From Culex pipiens pallens (lineage: Eukaryota; Arthropoda; Insecta; Diptera; Culicidae): a DNA stretch of 64,000 nt. Where the stretch lies: positions 126,326,176 through 126,390,175 of the forward strand of contig NC_068939.1 of the NCBI RefSeq assembly GCF_016801865.2. The letters are read 5' to 3'. Both the position numbers and the translations under genes were made by a program. The notes under the pieces were generated by a model, which was not told the DNA's origin, ran no database searches, and saw only the letters and a list, made by a program, of their open reading frames with translations. This document shows positions 36,230 through 47,198 of this stretch, piece by piece. Within the stretch, counting starts at the first letter, position 1, and each line of letters starts with the position of its first letter.

Positions 36230-37737
36230 TTGCCAAACAAAGTCTCAGGTTCATTTAGATTGTTTTCTTTTGATTTGTTCCGGTTTATTTTAATTTATTT
36301 GTTTGAAGCAATGCTTTTTGTGTTATTTGTATTATATTGTTCAATTTTGTTTACCTATTTAATTTATTTTTTTATTTTTGGTCCAGCTTGTTTCATAGTT
36401 CTTTTTATTTTTAATTGCTCAACATTAGTATGTCATATCAAATACTTATTTTCTGTTTAAGTCATTTTGTTTCAATATTATTTGTTCAGCCACTATTTAA
36501 TTTCTTTCGTACTCGTTGTACATTTAGTATTATTTTTTTTACAAATATATTTTGAATGTTATGTTTTGTAATTACAGCTCAATTGTAATTACAGCTCAAT
36601 CGTTTCGGTCTATTTAATTTTGATTGTCATTTTAAGTTTGTTTCATCTCAAATAGCTCGATTGCATCTGTTAAATTTAAGTTTAATTTTTTACAATATTT
36701 AATTTTTTTGTTAATTTTCAAAAATTCAATTTATTTTATTTACCGACATAAACATTTAACAACTTGTGTGAATGACTGGTTCATAGATATTGCAACTATT
36801 TCTTTTTCATTAACCGCTTGGTAACAGAAGGTTCTTCAAATGTAATTAAACAAAAACTAGGGAAAATTTGGCCAAAAAACCTAGTGAACTTTTTGTTGAT
36901 TTGTTCGTTTGAAAACACAATATGTTTGGTTTTATTTTGCATTTGAATTTTTGCTGCATGTTTTGGTTTATACATTTTTCAACATTTTTATTATTTTCTT
37001 GGTTCTTCATTTTGGTAATTTTGGTAGCTTCGTGGATTTGGTTTAGTTAGTTTAAGTTTATAATTTAATTTTTATAACAATTTGATTTTTTTACTAACTA
37101 AGTAGAATTTGGTTCCTATCATTCATGGTTTTTTTAATTGTTCCCGCCTTCTTTTTCCCTTATCCTTTTGTTTTTTTTTTCGTAATGTTCTTTAAAAAGT
37201 TTTTTTTATGTTGGTTGTTTTTTTGGTTTGTTAACATTTTGCAAAATTATGGTTTGTAATGTTTTAAACATTTTTTATTGTTTTCTTCAAAAGTGTTTTG
37301 TTTCTTTCCTTTAGTTTCAATTTGCTCCATTATGATTCGTTTTTTTTCTAGTGTTATTTTTTCAATGATTTTTTTTTAATTTTTTTTTTATTCTTCACGA
37401 GTCATTTTGGACAACTCTTGTTTACTAAAAATCTTCCTTTATGTTTCATGTTTTTCTTAATTCATTTGTATTTTTTTCAATTTATTTTTCTATTTTTGAT
37501 CGTCGAATATTTTTTATATTACATTTATCTTTTAATAATGTCGTTTTTTTCAGATAATATTTGTCTTTTTCTAACACCTCTATCATTATATGCTGCCTTT
37601 ATTGCTTTTTTAAATATTTTTTTCTATGCATGTTTTTCTTAATTTTGCCCATTATCATTTCTTGAGTATTTTTTGAAAAGGTTCTATAAGCTATTGTGTT
37701 TCATGTGTTTATAGGACCTATTTAAAAACCCGATTTA
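36230..37737 (+). repeat. Strand-asymmetric T-rich low-complexity tract
   Basis: The plus strand is dominated by T-rich words (TTTTATTT, TTTGTTT, TTCTTTT) with long T runs and relatively few C residues for about 1.5 kb, continuing after the inserted element at 38850-38990. The frames at 36230-36460 and 37418-37642 (phenylalanine/leucine/isoleucine-rich) are composition artefacts, not membrane proteins. Confidence 0.6.
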
Positions 37738-38832
37738 ATCCCACCTGGGGTGAGATAAAGTCTTTCTTACTAAAGAATATAACAATGGTAGAATTTCTTT
37801 CAATTAAAAACATCGAGTTTGTTTATTTATAAGGTCAGCACAAAAGAAAGTGAAATGATACAAAAATTTTATGATGAAAGCAAAGTAGTATAATTCATAT
37901 GTTTCCCAAAAGAAATTTAAAGTGCAATTTCCACCAAAAGAATATTTTTAATCGTACATATCCTTAATCAAACAAGCGTTTATGACAAACGCGAACAAGC
38001 AAGCAAGCTTCCCATGCGCCAGTGACAACGTTCACCACGGTTTTGGTTTTCTAGCTTCGGTACGAGCCCATTTGTGTGTTGGTATTTTGATTCACCGTAA
38101 CAGCGCTCGTAACAGGCTTTGACAGGTTGCGCTCGAATTTTGATTTTTGTCTGCCTTCACAATACAAGTGAACCGCGTGTACCGCACGGTGCAGGGAAGC
38201 TTGCCATTCAGCTTCTACGAAAGTGAGAGAGTCAGATATGGCTATTTTTACAACTGCAACACTACACACTCAATTGCGAGTACCTTAGGTAGAAAGCAAT
38301 TGGCGTCGCGAGCATTGAAAACTTTGAAAACGATATAAACGATGAAAAGCTAAGAAAGCTCTTATTGGAATTAAATGAACACAGACTTAAACTTACGAAA
38401 CCACGAAAAAATCAAGCATAAATTTAGGCGATTTTAGGAGCACACGGGAAACAACTTGATTGTAGCTGGATGAATGTCCTATGTAACAAAAAAAATTGCA
38501 TAAACATTGGACAGTTATGCAAAAATGGACAGGGCAAAAGAAACTGAAAAGCTACGATATCTTACATGTTGTAGGAAACATCGGTAGACAAGGTACTACA
38601 AAACGAGTATATCTCGAGCCACAAAATATATGCGCCAGCATTCTCGCGCCAGTATTCGAAGCTCAACTTGACAACTTGTCGACGAAGCGTCAAAGTGTCG
38701 AAAATCGATGCAATGTGATTTTTCAGCGATTTTTCCGATTAAAATTCATGGTGAATCGACATATTTACGAAGATGGAAATGAAGTCCACCCATAAAGTAA
38801 AACCTATACCTTTCTTTAGTAAGAAAGGCAAA
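37738..38832 (+). mobile_element. Diverged terminal-hairpin element 'D3'
   Basis: The 5' end (ATTTAATCCCACCTGGGGTG, then CTTTCTTACTAAAG) and the 3' end (CCTTTCTTTAGTAAGAAAGGC then an A run) have the same architecture as the D elements: a CCACC/GGTGG-type hairpin, a subterminal inverted repeat, and a self-complementary 3' hairpin followed by A. The interior is unrelated and lacks 164-bp monomers. The frame at 38496-38795 has no recognisable domain. Confidence 0.5.
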
Positions 38833-38839
38833 AAAAAAC

Positions 38840-39993
38840 TCTACATTTAAACTGTAAAAATAGTATCTAGTGTTTTTTTTAAAAAGGTCCTATAAACTTT
38901 TGTCTTTTATATGTTTTCATATTTAGTTTTCTTTAATTTTTTATAATTTTTTTTTCGAATATTTTCCCATTTTTTTCTTAAACCTTTCACTTCTGAAACC
39001 CCGAACTCGTCGCCTCGATTCCGATTCGCACCAGATCCACTCTCTCCCTAGACCCTCCCCTCTCTGAACCGCTCATTTGCGGTGTATGCAGTTTTTGTGC
39101 AGAACAGTTCTCTTTTCATTGGTGTAGTACCTTACCTACAAGGAAGCCCTCCTGGTCGAACTTGAATTGCCGTTTTCAGCGCAACTTTGACAGCAGCGGT
39201 TTCGATCGAGGCTGAGATTTGTGACGCTATGGTAGCATTTTTCTGCCTTCAGTTACTTACTTAATTTTTGAAAAGTGATTTTGGAGAAATTTTAAACTTG
39301 TTACAGTTTTTAACAATTTTATTTTTGAATGATTTTTACTTCAAAGTTACCGTCTTTACCCTATGAAAGTCTTCTTGAACAAACGTCTAAAGAAAAAAAA
39401 AACCTTACATCGAATTGTTCAAGATGTTCGAGGTATTGTGCTTCTTCCTAACCGACAGCCTGGGCCAGGTTGTGAGTACCTTGGTAAGTGGTTCGCATCG
39501 ACAAGACACGCAATTCCGTGCGACAAGTCAGGAAAGAAAACCGCAGTCAAACGGTAGTTTCATCGCAGAAATGTTTGATCGCTCTGCCGAGAACTAGGAA
39601 AGAAGGAAAAAACAGAGGCGGTCATCTTGGGGGTTTCCAAATTTTAGATTCAGCATAACCTCGCTCATTTTGACAGTTTTGTTTTGATGGCAAACGCGAG
39701 CTAGCTTTCGTCTCCTTCACAATAACTCCTCAAAACCTGTGTGACGACGACTGTGAATGATCGATGGTGCCGCGGTGAAGATGGTCAATGGCCTTTGTCT
39801 TGTTCACTGTCCCGGTATGGCAGCGTGTGTCCCCACGCGGATGACACGGTTAACACTCGTGGCAGATCCTTTTGTTCCCTGCACTGGCACTGGGTTTGGC
39901 TTACTGGGTTTGTTGTCTTGAGTTCTCGACCAAGTGACCCTGATTTTTGTTCAAACCGACGGCCTACTTTGGGGGATTCGTTGAAGATCGTTT
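38840..39993. other. T-rich tail, then non-repetitive sequence
   Basis: After 39000 composition becomes balanced. Open frames at 39363-39597 and 39741-40010 overlap in different phases and show no known domain. Confidence 0.35.
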
Positions 39994-41097
39994 CGTCGCC
40001 ATCGTGCTAACTTGTCGTACGTGCATTTTGGGCCAAATTGAGTTAAGAACGCCATTTTGTGCAGCTCACAATGCCTCACCTTTTGACCTTCACAGATCCC
40101 CAAAATTCGATTTCAATCCTGAGATATTTAACAACCCGGGCAGACGGTTATAACAAAATTAATAGTATTTCAATAACAAATCCTGTTAAAATAACAAAAA
40201 GTGTTATTATTTTATCCTGAAGTTCAACTTCAAGAAGCAAAAATAATAACAGTTTCTGATAAAATAACAAAATTTTGTATTGAAGTGATATTATATTAAA
40301 AATGTTTAATAACACGCTAATAAGAGGAAATGTTATACATTTCAAAAACTCTCCTAATAACAAAATTTGTTATTCGTTCGGTATACTGACTTAGAAATAA
40401 AATTACCATAAATCGCACAAATGGAAAAATTTCTAAGTGTCCATAACACAATCAGTTATTATTTTTTCTTTTGTTAAATATGTTTAGATCTTTGAGATAA
40501 TTTTGTCTAATTTCGTCGGGGTCATTATTTTGGCCATGAAATGGGGTCCTTAAGCCAAAATTATTCTTAAAAGTTGAAATTTTGAAAGTTGATTTTTTAA
40601 TTATTTGATATACCCCCCAAGGGACTTTGTTTAAAATAGTTAGAACTATGGGATAATTTTGACCAATTTCGTCAGGGTCATTATTTTGGCCATGAAATGG
40701 GGTCCTTTAGCTAAAATTTTTCTAAAAAGTTGAAATTTTGAAAGTTGATTTTTTAAATTATTTGATATACCCCCTAAGGGACTTTGCTAAAATTGGCTAG
40801 AACTATGGGATAATTTTGACCAATTTCGTCGGGGTCATTATTTTGGCCATGAAATGGGGTCCTTAAGCTAAAATTATTCTAAAAATTTGAAATTTTGAAA
40901 GTTGTTTTTTTTGATTATTTGATATACCCCCTAAAGGACTTTGTTTAAAATAGTTAGAACTATGGGATAATTTTGACCAATTTCGTCAGGGTCATTATTT
41001 TGGCCATGAAATGGGGTCCTTAAGCTAAAATTATTCTAAAAAGTTGAAATTTTGAAAGTTGATTTGTTTTTAATTATTTGATATACCCCCTAAGGGA

Positions 41098-41303
41098 CTT
41101 GTTTGTTTTGTTTGTTTTTTTATTTGGAGGTGGGGAAAAGCCCCTTTGAGTTGTGTCAGAGGACACTCTCTCAGAGAGGCACAAAACCACCTCGTCTTAA
41201 CGCATCAACAAGTTTACAAACTCCAATGATACAAGACGAGCATACTTAAATCTAACAAATTATTACAATTAACGATTAACATTTATGTCACTTTCCTTAA
41301 AAT
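41098..41303 (-). mobile_element. 5'-truncated LINE 3' end
   Basis: Read on the minus strand this ~206-base insert ends in CCACCTCCAAATAAA followed by an A-rich tail (T-rich at 41099-41124 on the plus strand), a polyadenylation signal and tail of a retroposed RNA. It contains no coding part. Length agrees with the excess spacing in the 157-bp array. The family is unknown. Confidence 0.65.
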
Positions 41304-41778
41304 TGGCTGAAATTGGCTAGAACTATGGGATAATTTTGACCAATTTCGGCGGGGTCATTATTTTGGCCATGAAATGGGGTCCTTAAGCTAAAATTATTCT
41401 AAAAAGTTGAAATTTTGAAAGTTGATTTTTTATATTATTTGATATACCCCCTAACAGGGGCGCCGACTTTGGGGGGGCACGGCACTTTTTGCCCCCCCTA
41501 AAATTTGGCTGGGGGGGCAGCCCATACATTGTGCCCCCCCAGAAATTTTGGAAAAATATTCTTATTTCAAATATAAAAAAAACAGAAATAATTGAAAATA
41601 ATATCTAAAACTTAAATGGAACATTGTTTGTACACACTGATAGAATTCTTGTAAGCGAATCCGCAAAATAGTTCAAAAACATTTGTTGTTTTCGAAATCG
41701 CTGAAATTTTTTGAACAAAATTGTTTACAATTTTCTGGATTTAGATGCATTTTTTCTAAATCGACAACGTTTTATCTA

Positions 41779-41838
41779 TACCACTGTGCTCTCTAGGAAA
41801 ATCAGTAAGCTTAGTACAAGAGCACAGTGGCATCGGTA
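41779..41838. repeat. Short hairpin repeat, copy 2
   Basis: CCACTGTGCTCT pairs with AGAGCACAGTGG around a ~36-base loop containing AAGCTTAGTACAAG; related to 7821-7906. Confidence 0.5.
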
Positions 41839-42490
41839 TATGATTTGAGAGATGTCGTCAACATAGATTTTACGGATTTGCTAAAAATATTTCTATCTGT
41901 GCATGTTGTTCCAAAAACAAAACCAATGTACTTTTTCCATAGCACCTCATCTACAATCAAACTTAAGCAAACTCTTGCGAAAACAATCATCAAGTTTTCA
42001 ACCGCAACATTCTGCGATTTGCCATTGTAGATCAGGATTTAGCGAGTATAAACTGAAACACTTTTCAAAATGGTCATTTGTTGACTGCTTTACATTAACA
42101 AAAATGCTGATAAATTCGATAATTTTTTGGGTAATTTTAGAAAGGATTTGAAAAAATTTCAAATACATTTGTTAACCGTTAACCGTTCTATACCAATTTT
42201 AGCTGAAAAATACAATTGTTTCAAAAAAAGTAAATTTTTGAAAACTAGCGCACCGCTTTACTGAGAAACCGCCGAATTTAAACATAATCTGAGACAATTC
42301 CACATTATAATCTAAAAAACACAAGTGTATCGCCTTCTGCAATTTATGATCGATTTAAAAAATAAAAAGGCTATAGAAATTTTAACTGCACCCTCAAAAA
42401 ATATGCCAAAAAATCAGAAAAAAGAAAAAAAAAGAAAATTTTCAGGAAATCAGCATTATTGAATATTGGGAATCCATTTTACAACGTTTT

Positions 42491-42553
42491 TTCTTAAATT
42501 CTTAAATTCTTAAATTCTTAAATTCTTAAATTCTTAAATTCTTAAATTCTTAA
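42491..42553 (+). repeat. 8-bp microsatellite (TTCTTAAA)n
   Basis: About eight consecutive units of TTCTTAAA inside the hAT element. Confidence 0.9.
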
Positions 42554-44127
42554 GAAATTAATTGATGTATCATAATTTTTAAATTTTTTTAAACATTGAA
42601 TTATATTGTTATTTTTAAATTTCTGATTGCTTAAATTTCTGAATTTCTGCTTTTGATTTCTTATCATTTTCAAGCCATGAGTTTTTTTAACCCTAGAATT
42701 TTTTTATTCCGTATTTTTTTATTTTGGAGTATTGAATTTTGTGTATCTGTAATTTTTTTCTAATTTGCCGATTTGAAAAATAGATGTTTTTTTAAATGAG
42801 TATTTGTATTTTTAAATTTCTGAAGTTTAAATTATTTATTTTTATTATTTACTGTTACTTCTAGATAATAAGTGAGAATATGCCAATGAGAAGGAATTCG
42901 CCTTCCAAACATATTAAAAATTCCCCACAATTAACATTCTCAATCATGTTTTGATTTATTATCTTTTTCGTAAAAAAAAGGATTCCGGATGAAAAAAATC
43001 TAATCCCATCGTAATAAAATTATTAAAATTCGTGATATACAATAAACTTTAACATCTAATCGCCAATCTTACCTATCGATTCCAAAAACAACCGTGCCCC
43101 CCAACATTTTGGACTAGTCGGCGCCCCTGCCCCCTAAGGGATTTTACTAAAATTGGCTAGAACTATGAAATAATTTTGACCAATTTTATCGGGGTCATTT
43201 ATTTCACCATGAAATGGGGTTTCAAGCTAAAATTAATCCGATAAAATTAACTTTTGAGAGTTCATTTTTTTTTTAATTTTGTTATATTCCCTAACGGAAT
43301 TGATTTATTTATTGAAAATTTTTGATGTGTGAATAACAAAAACTGTTATTATTTTCACAGAGCCAGGAAGTCGGAGCTGACGTTGAAGTTCGAGCTGGAG
43401 TGATACCTCGGAGACTGCATCGGATTAAGCAAATTTTCAGCAACTTTTACTTGGAGTCGGAATCTGTGAAGTCGGGTATTTTTGGAGAGCTGAAGTCGTC
43501 GTTGACGTCATATCCTGCATCCAGAGTCGGAGTTGTCTTCAAAGTATGGATTCAAAGTCGCTTGGAGGTACCCGACTCTGCAGCCCTGACTAGTACAGAG
43601 GAGTTATGGCAACTGCAGGTTTATTTGCAAATTCCAAATAAACCATAACAATAACTTTTTTTGTTATGGAGACATACCAGTTCAATAACATTTTTTGTTA
43701 TTATGCTGCTCCACCTCTTCGCACAAAATAACTAATCTTGTTATTCCTTCATGATTCCTTCTGTGTTATTGGTTTGTTATTGCAATAACAACATAATAAC
43801 AGTTTAAGTTATTCTTCGAACAAATCTTTGTTATTGATTTTTGTTATTTTAACAACTAATCCGATCATCCCAATAACATATTTCGATCTTCTCACAATAT
43901 CAAAAACTGACCTTCCAAAGTTATTTTCGTCTGCTCGGGAAAAACCGAAAAAACTCCGTGCATTTTTGTCACTTTACATATGAAAATAGTTTCAATCTTG
44001 TCGTGCTATCTTGTCACTCCATGAAAATTGATGTAAGTGCGACAAAAGGCAAAAGGGATTTCAGGCCAGGAAAGGCAGGATGCGTTTGTCGCATGTACAA
44101 GCTAGACTACCGTAAACATTTGTAATT

Positions 44128-45479
44128 GGGTAATTCTCCGCCAACTCACACAGCAGTTGCCCCGACCCCTCTTCGATTTGCGTGAAACTTTGTCCTAAGG
44201 GGTAACTTTTGTCCCTGATCACGAATCCGAGGTCCGTTTTTTGATATCTCGTGACGGAGGGGCGGTACGATCCCTTCCATTTTTGAACATGCGAAAAAAG
44301 AGGTATTTTTCAATAATTTGCAGCCTGAAACGGTGATGAGATAGAAATTTGGTGTCAAAGATACTTTTATGTAAAATTAGACGCCCGATTTGATGGCGTA
44401 CTCAGAATTCCGAAAAAAACGTATTTTTCATCGAAAAAACACTAAAAACGTTTTAAAAAATCTCCCATTTTCCGTTACTCGACTGCAAAAATTTTTGGAA
44501 CATGTCATTTTATGGGAAATTTAATGTACTTTTCGAATCTACATTGTCCCAGAAGGGTCATTTTTTCATTTAGAACAAAATTTTTCATTTTAAAATTTCG
44601 TGTTTTTTCTAACTTTGCAGGGTTATTTTTTAGAGTGTAACAATGTTCTACAAAGTTGTAGAGCAGACAATTACAAAAAATTTGATATACAGACATAAGG
44701 GGTTTGCTTATAAACATCACGAGTTATCACGATTTTACGAAAAAAAAGTTTTGAAAAAGTTGGTCGTCATCGATCATGGCCATTCATGGTCACCCGCGAC
44801 AGACACGGACGACAAAACAAAGAGAAACGCAAAAAGTAACTTTTTCAAAACTTTTTTTCGTAAAATCGCGATAACTCGTGATGTTTATAAGCAAACCCCT
44901 AATGTCTATATATTAAAAATTTTGTAATTGTCTGTTCTACAACTTTGTACAACATTGTTACACTCTAAAACATAACCCTGCAAAGTTAGAAAAACACGAA
45001 ATTTTAAAAGGAAAAATTTTGTTCTAAATGAAAAAATGACCCTTCTGGGACAATGTAGATTCGAAAAGTACATTAAATTTCCCATAAAATGACATGTTCC
45101 AAAAAATTTTACAGTCGAGTAACGGAAAATGGGAGAATTTTTAAAACTTTTTTAGTGTTTTTTTTCGATGAAAAATACGTTTTTTCGGAATTCTGAGTAC
45201 GTCATCAAATCGGGCGTCTAATTTTACATAAAAGTCCCTTTGACACCAAATTTCTATCTCATCACCGTTTCAGGCTGCAAATTATTGAAAAACATCTCTT
45301 TTTTTGCATGTTCAAAAATGGAAGGGGTCGTACCGCCCCTCCGTCACGAGATATCAAAAAACGGACCTCGGATTCGTGATCAGGGACAAAAGTTACCCCT
45401 TAGGACAAAGTTTCACGCAAATCGAAGAGGGGTCGGGGCAACTTTTCCCGATTTCATGTGAGTTGGTAGAGAATTACCC
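44128..45479. mobile_element. 1.35-kb near-perfect palindrome with AATT duplication
   Basis: Arms of about 640 bases are inverted copies around a ~60-base centre (near 44765-44830). The ends read GGGTAATTCTC and GAGAATTACCC. Comparison with the sister copy of M in inverse orientation (near 50585-50600), which reads straight through TGTAATTATAACTC, shows that only AATT is duplicated (44124-44127 and 45480-45483). Frames 44146-44358 and 45240-45461 are the same arm read in opposite directions. Confidence 0.88.
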
Positions 45480-45674
45480 AATTATAACTCGGGACTCCAG
45501 CAACTAACTTCAACCAAACTTTGGGACAATGCACAGAATGGTGAACCAAACAAAACGTGTTTGTTATTGTTCACATTGCGTGCTCTCGTTTTTGAATATT
45601 CAAGGTCAAACATTAAAACGCGTTTTTCTCGGAACGTCAAAATGGCGGGTGCGACAAGATAGCACGACGACGTC

Positions 45675-46940
45675 GGTTTGATTCTTGGTTAAATACCTAA
45701 ATGTGTAGAGGTGAGATGGCATGGCAAGCTGCGATAACGTTGTTTCAAGGAAGATTGTCAATAAATGCAATCAAGAGTATTTGGCATTAGCTGGCGCAAG
45801 GTTTTTGTTTGGGTGCAGTTTAAACAGATTTTTTTGTATGTTTACGACGTATCAGCTTTGTAAATCTCCTGAGTTTAGGACCGTTTCTCTGCGATGATAG
45901 CCCATCGAATCCCCCGAAATACCGTCACTAATTGCATCACGATATCGATCCCTTGCCAATATAACTCTCCCAAAAAAAAACCTACAACATGAAAAAATAC
46001 GCACAAAGCCTGTCCTTTGCAGATCTTCGATCTGCCGCAAAGACCGTTATGAAGCAATAAACGCCATTTGCTGCCGGTCCAAATTGGTTGTTTTCGACGA
46101 AATTAAACGATTTCACAGAGGCCCCTCCAGGGACCCCTCGTATACCCCTTGAAACTAACCTGAAGGTGCTCGCGCGCGCGAAATGGTTATACGATGTTTA
46201 ATTAGGAGTGAAATACTGTTCATTAAAAATTCTTTATGTTCACATTTTGGGCAGTTTTCCTCGATCTTGGCGCGTCGAACTTTACGATCGGGGGTCTGGG
46301 ACCCAAGATCTTCACAGAACAAAGAACGCTGCCTTCTCTCGGGACTCGGGAGGAAGTGTACGAAAAGAACACGATTTAATTTGAGGTTTTAGTACCGGGA
46401 TTTTACTGACTTCAGCTTGTTAGCAGAGCCATCTTCAGGGCACTTAAACTGTTCCCGGTAATCCTGTTTGCAGTAACGAGCTTTTCTTGCACAGAATTCC
46501 TCCAGGCAAAATCAGCCAACTCGCCAACACAAACTTTCACCACCAGACGAGAATAAAAAACAAAACCAAACATTCGCCAATCGAACTCACCCCCTCCGGA
46601 ATATTGGTCACACTTTAGAGTCTAAAAACAAACAAACAACCGTGATGTCACGATTCCGATCCGTTCCGGGGTGGCGAAAGTATTCCGGCGGTCCTTTTTG
46701 GCCGTTAGACGGGCACTGCTGTCATAATGGCCCCGAGGGCCGCGCGATTCCTTTCCTTTGGCTGCCAGGGCACATGTTTTGACAGCGCTGCTAATTTGCA
46801 TACAATTCAAAAGCTTACGAGCCACGATGAGTCAGAAAGTCTCGCGGGATGGACCACCAGAGCGGGTGCCGTGGCTTTGGAGTGTTGTCGATTCCGAGAT
46901 GTTTGTTGATCTTTTATAGGGCGCTGAGTTTAGGATATGC
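45675..46940. other. Non-repetitive sequence, no gene recognised
   Basis: Balanced composition. Frames at 45852-46057, 46183-46392 and 46622-46909 overlap on both strands with no recognisable domain. This is probably the sequence that separated two M elements before later insertions. Confidence 0.4.
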
Positions 46941-47198
46941 GATATCGACGACGTCGTGCTATCTTGTCGCACCCGCCATTTTGACGTTTCGAGAAAAACA
47001 CGTTGTAATGTTTGACCTTGTATAAATAAAACGTAACTTAATCCACCCTAGGGTGGTTGGTGCCTTCCTCACATTTAAAAGGTGCTATCCAAAATAGACA
47101 CAAAAGGGCGATGTTTTTCAGTGTTTTATAAAAAAAAGTGTTTTATCAATTTGATTCAATATTTATACCACTAGATTGGATAGTCTTTATATTGCAGG

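Larger units (their letters stand above)
41455..43129. mobile_element. Non-autonomous hAT element with 8-bp target duplication
   Basis: The 13-base ends CAGGGGCGCCGAC / GTCGGCGCCCCTG are perfect inverted repeats, and CCCCCTAA is duplicated at 41447-41454 and 43130-43137. A CAGGG-type end with an 8-base duplication is diagnostic of the hAT superfamily. Subterminal G- and C-runs (41474-41540; 43094-43104) extend the inverted pairing. The 1.7-kb interior is AT-rich with no transposase remnant; it includes a short hairpin repeat and an 8-bp microsatellite. Confidence 0.88.
40490..43270 (+). repeat. 157-bp tandem array, six copies, interrupted twice
   Basis: GTCATTATTTTGGCCATGAA marks units at 40521, 40677, 40834, 40991, 41354 and (diverged) 43194. 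Spacing is 156-157 except where a ~206-base LINE tail (41098-41303) and the 1675-base hAT element plus its 8-base duplication intervene; subtracting these restores 157 in both cases. Confidence 0.9.
40135..43939. mobile_element. 3.8-kb element with CCCGGGCAGACG/CGTCTGCTCGGG ends
   Basis: Inverted ends of 12 bases (one mismatch) bound this insert in element M. Near both ends are runs rich in ATAACAAA/TTTGTTAT (40150-40380 and 43325-43870), giving imperfect subterminal inverted repeats. The centre is a 157-bp tandem array, itself interrupted by a LINE tail and a hAT element. The target duplication is ambiguous because the flanks are A-rich. No transposase; superfamily unassigned. Confidence 0.7.
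39994..45674 (+). mobile_element. ~520-bp inverted-repeat element 'M', copy Y, split by two insertions
   Basis: Ends carry CGTGCTAACTTGTCGTACG (left) and the inverse of CGTCGTGCTATCTTGTCGCA (right). Removing the 3805-base insert at 40135-43939 and the 1352-base palindrome with its 4-base duplication leaves ~520 bases, matching the uninterrupted copy at 62974-63482. Internal CTTGTCGTGCTATCTTGTCA (near 43997) repeats the terminal motif. It has no coding capacity. Confidence 0.8.

Noticed and set aside
35792..36258. Two overlapping 132-codon frames as a possible host exon
   Set aside because: Different phases of the same bases are open together, composition is low-complexity, no domain is recognised, and no splice context could be defended.
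36230..37642. Phenylalanine/leucine-rich frames resembling membrane proteins
   Set aside because: They are artefacts of a T-rich low-complexity tract.
43400..43648. 82-codon frame within the 3.8-kb element as a transposase remnant
   Set aside because: It is rich in GAGTCGGAAG-like repetitive words, with no transposase motif, and ends within the element's subterminal repeats.
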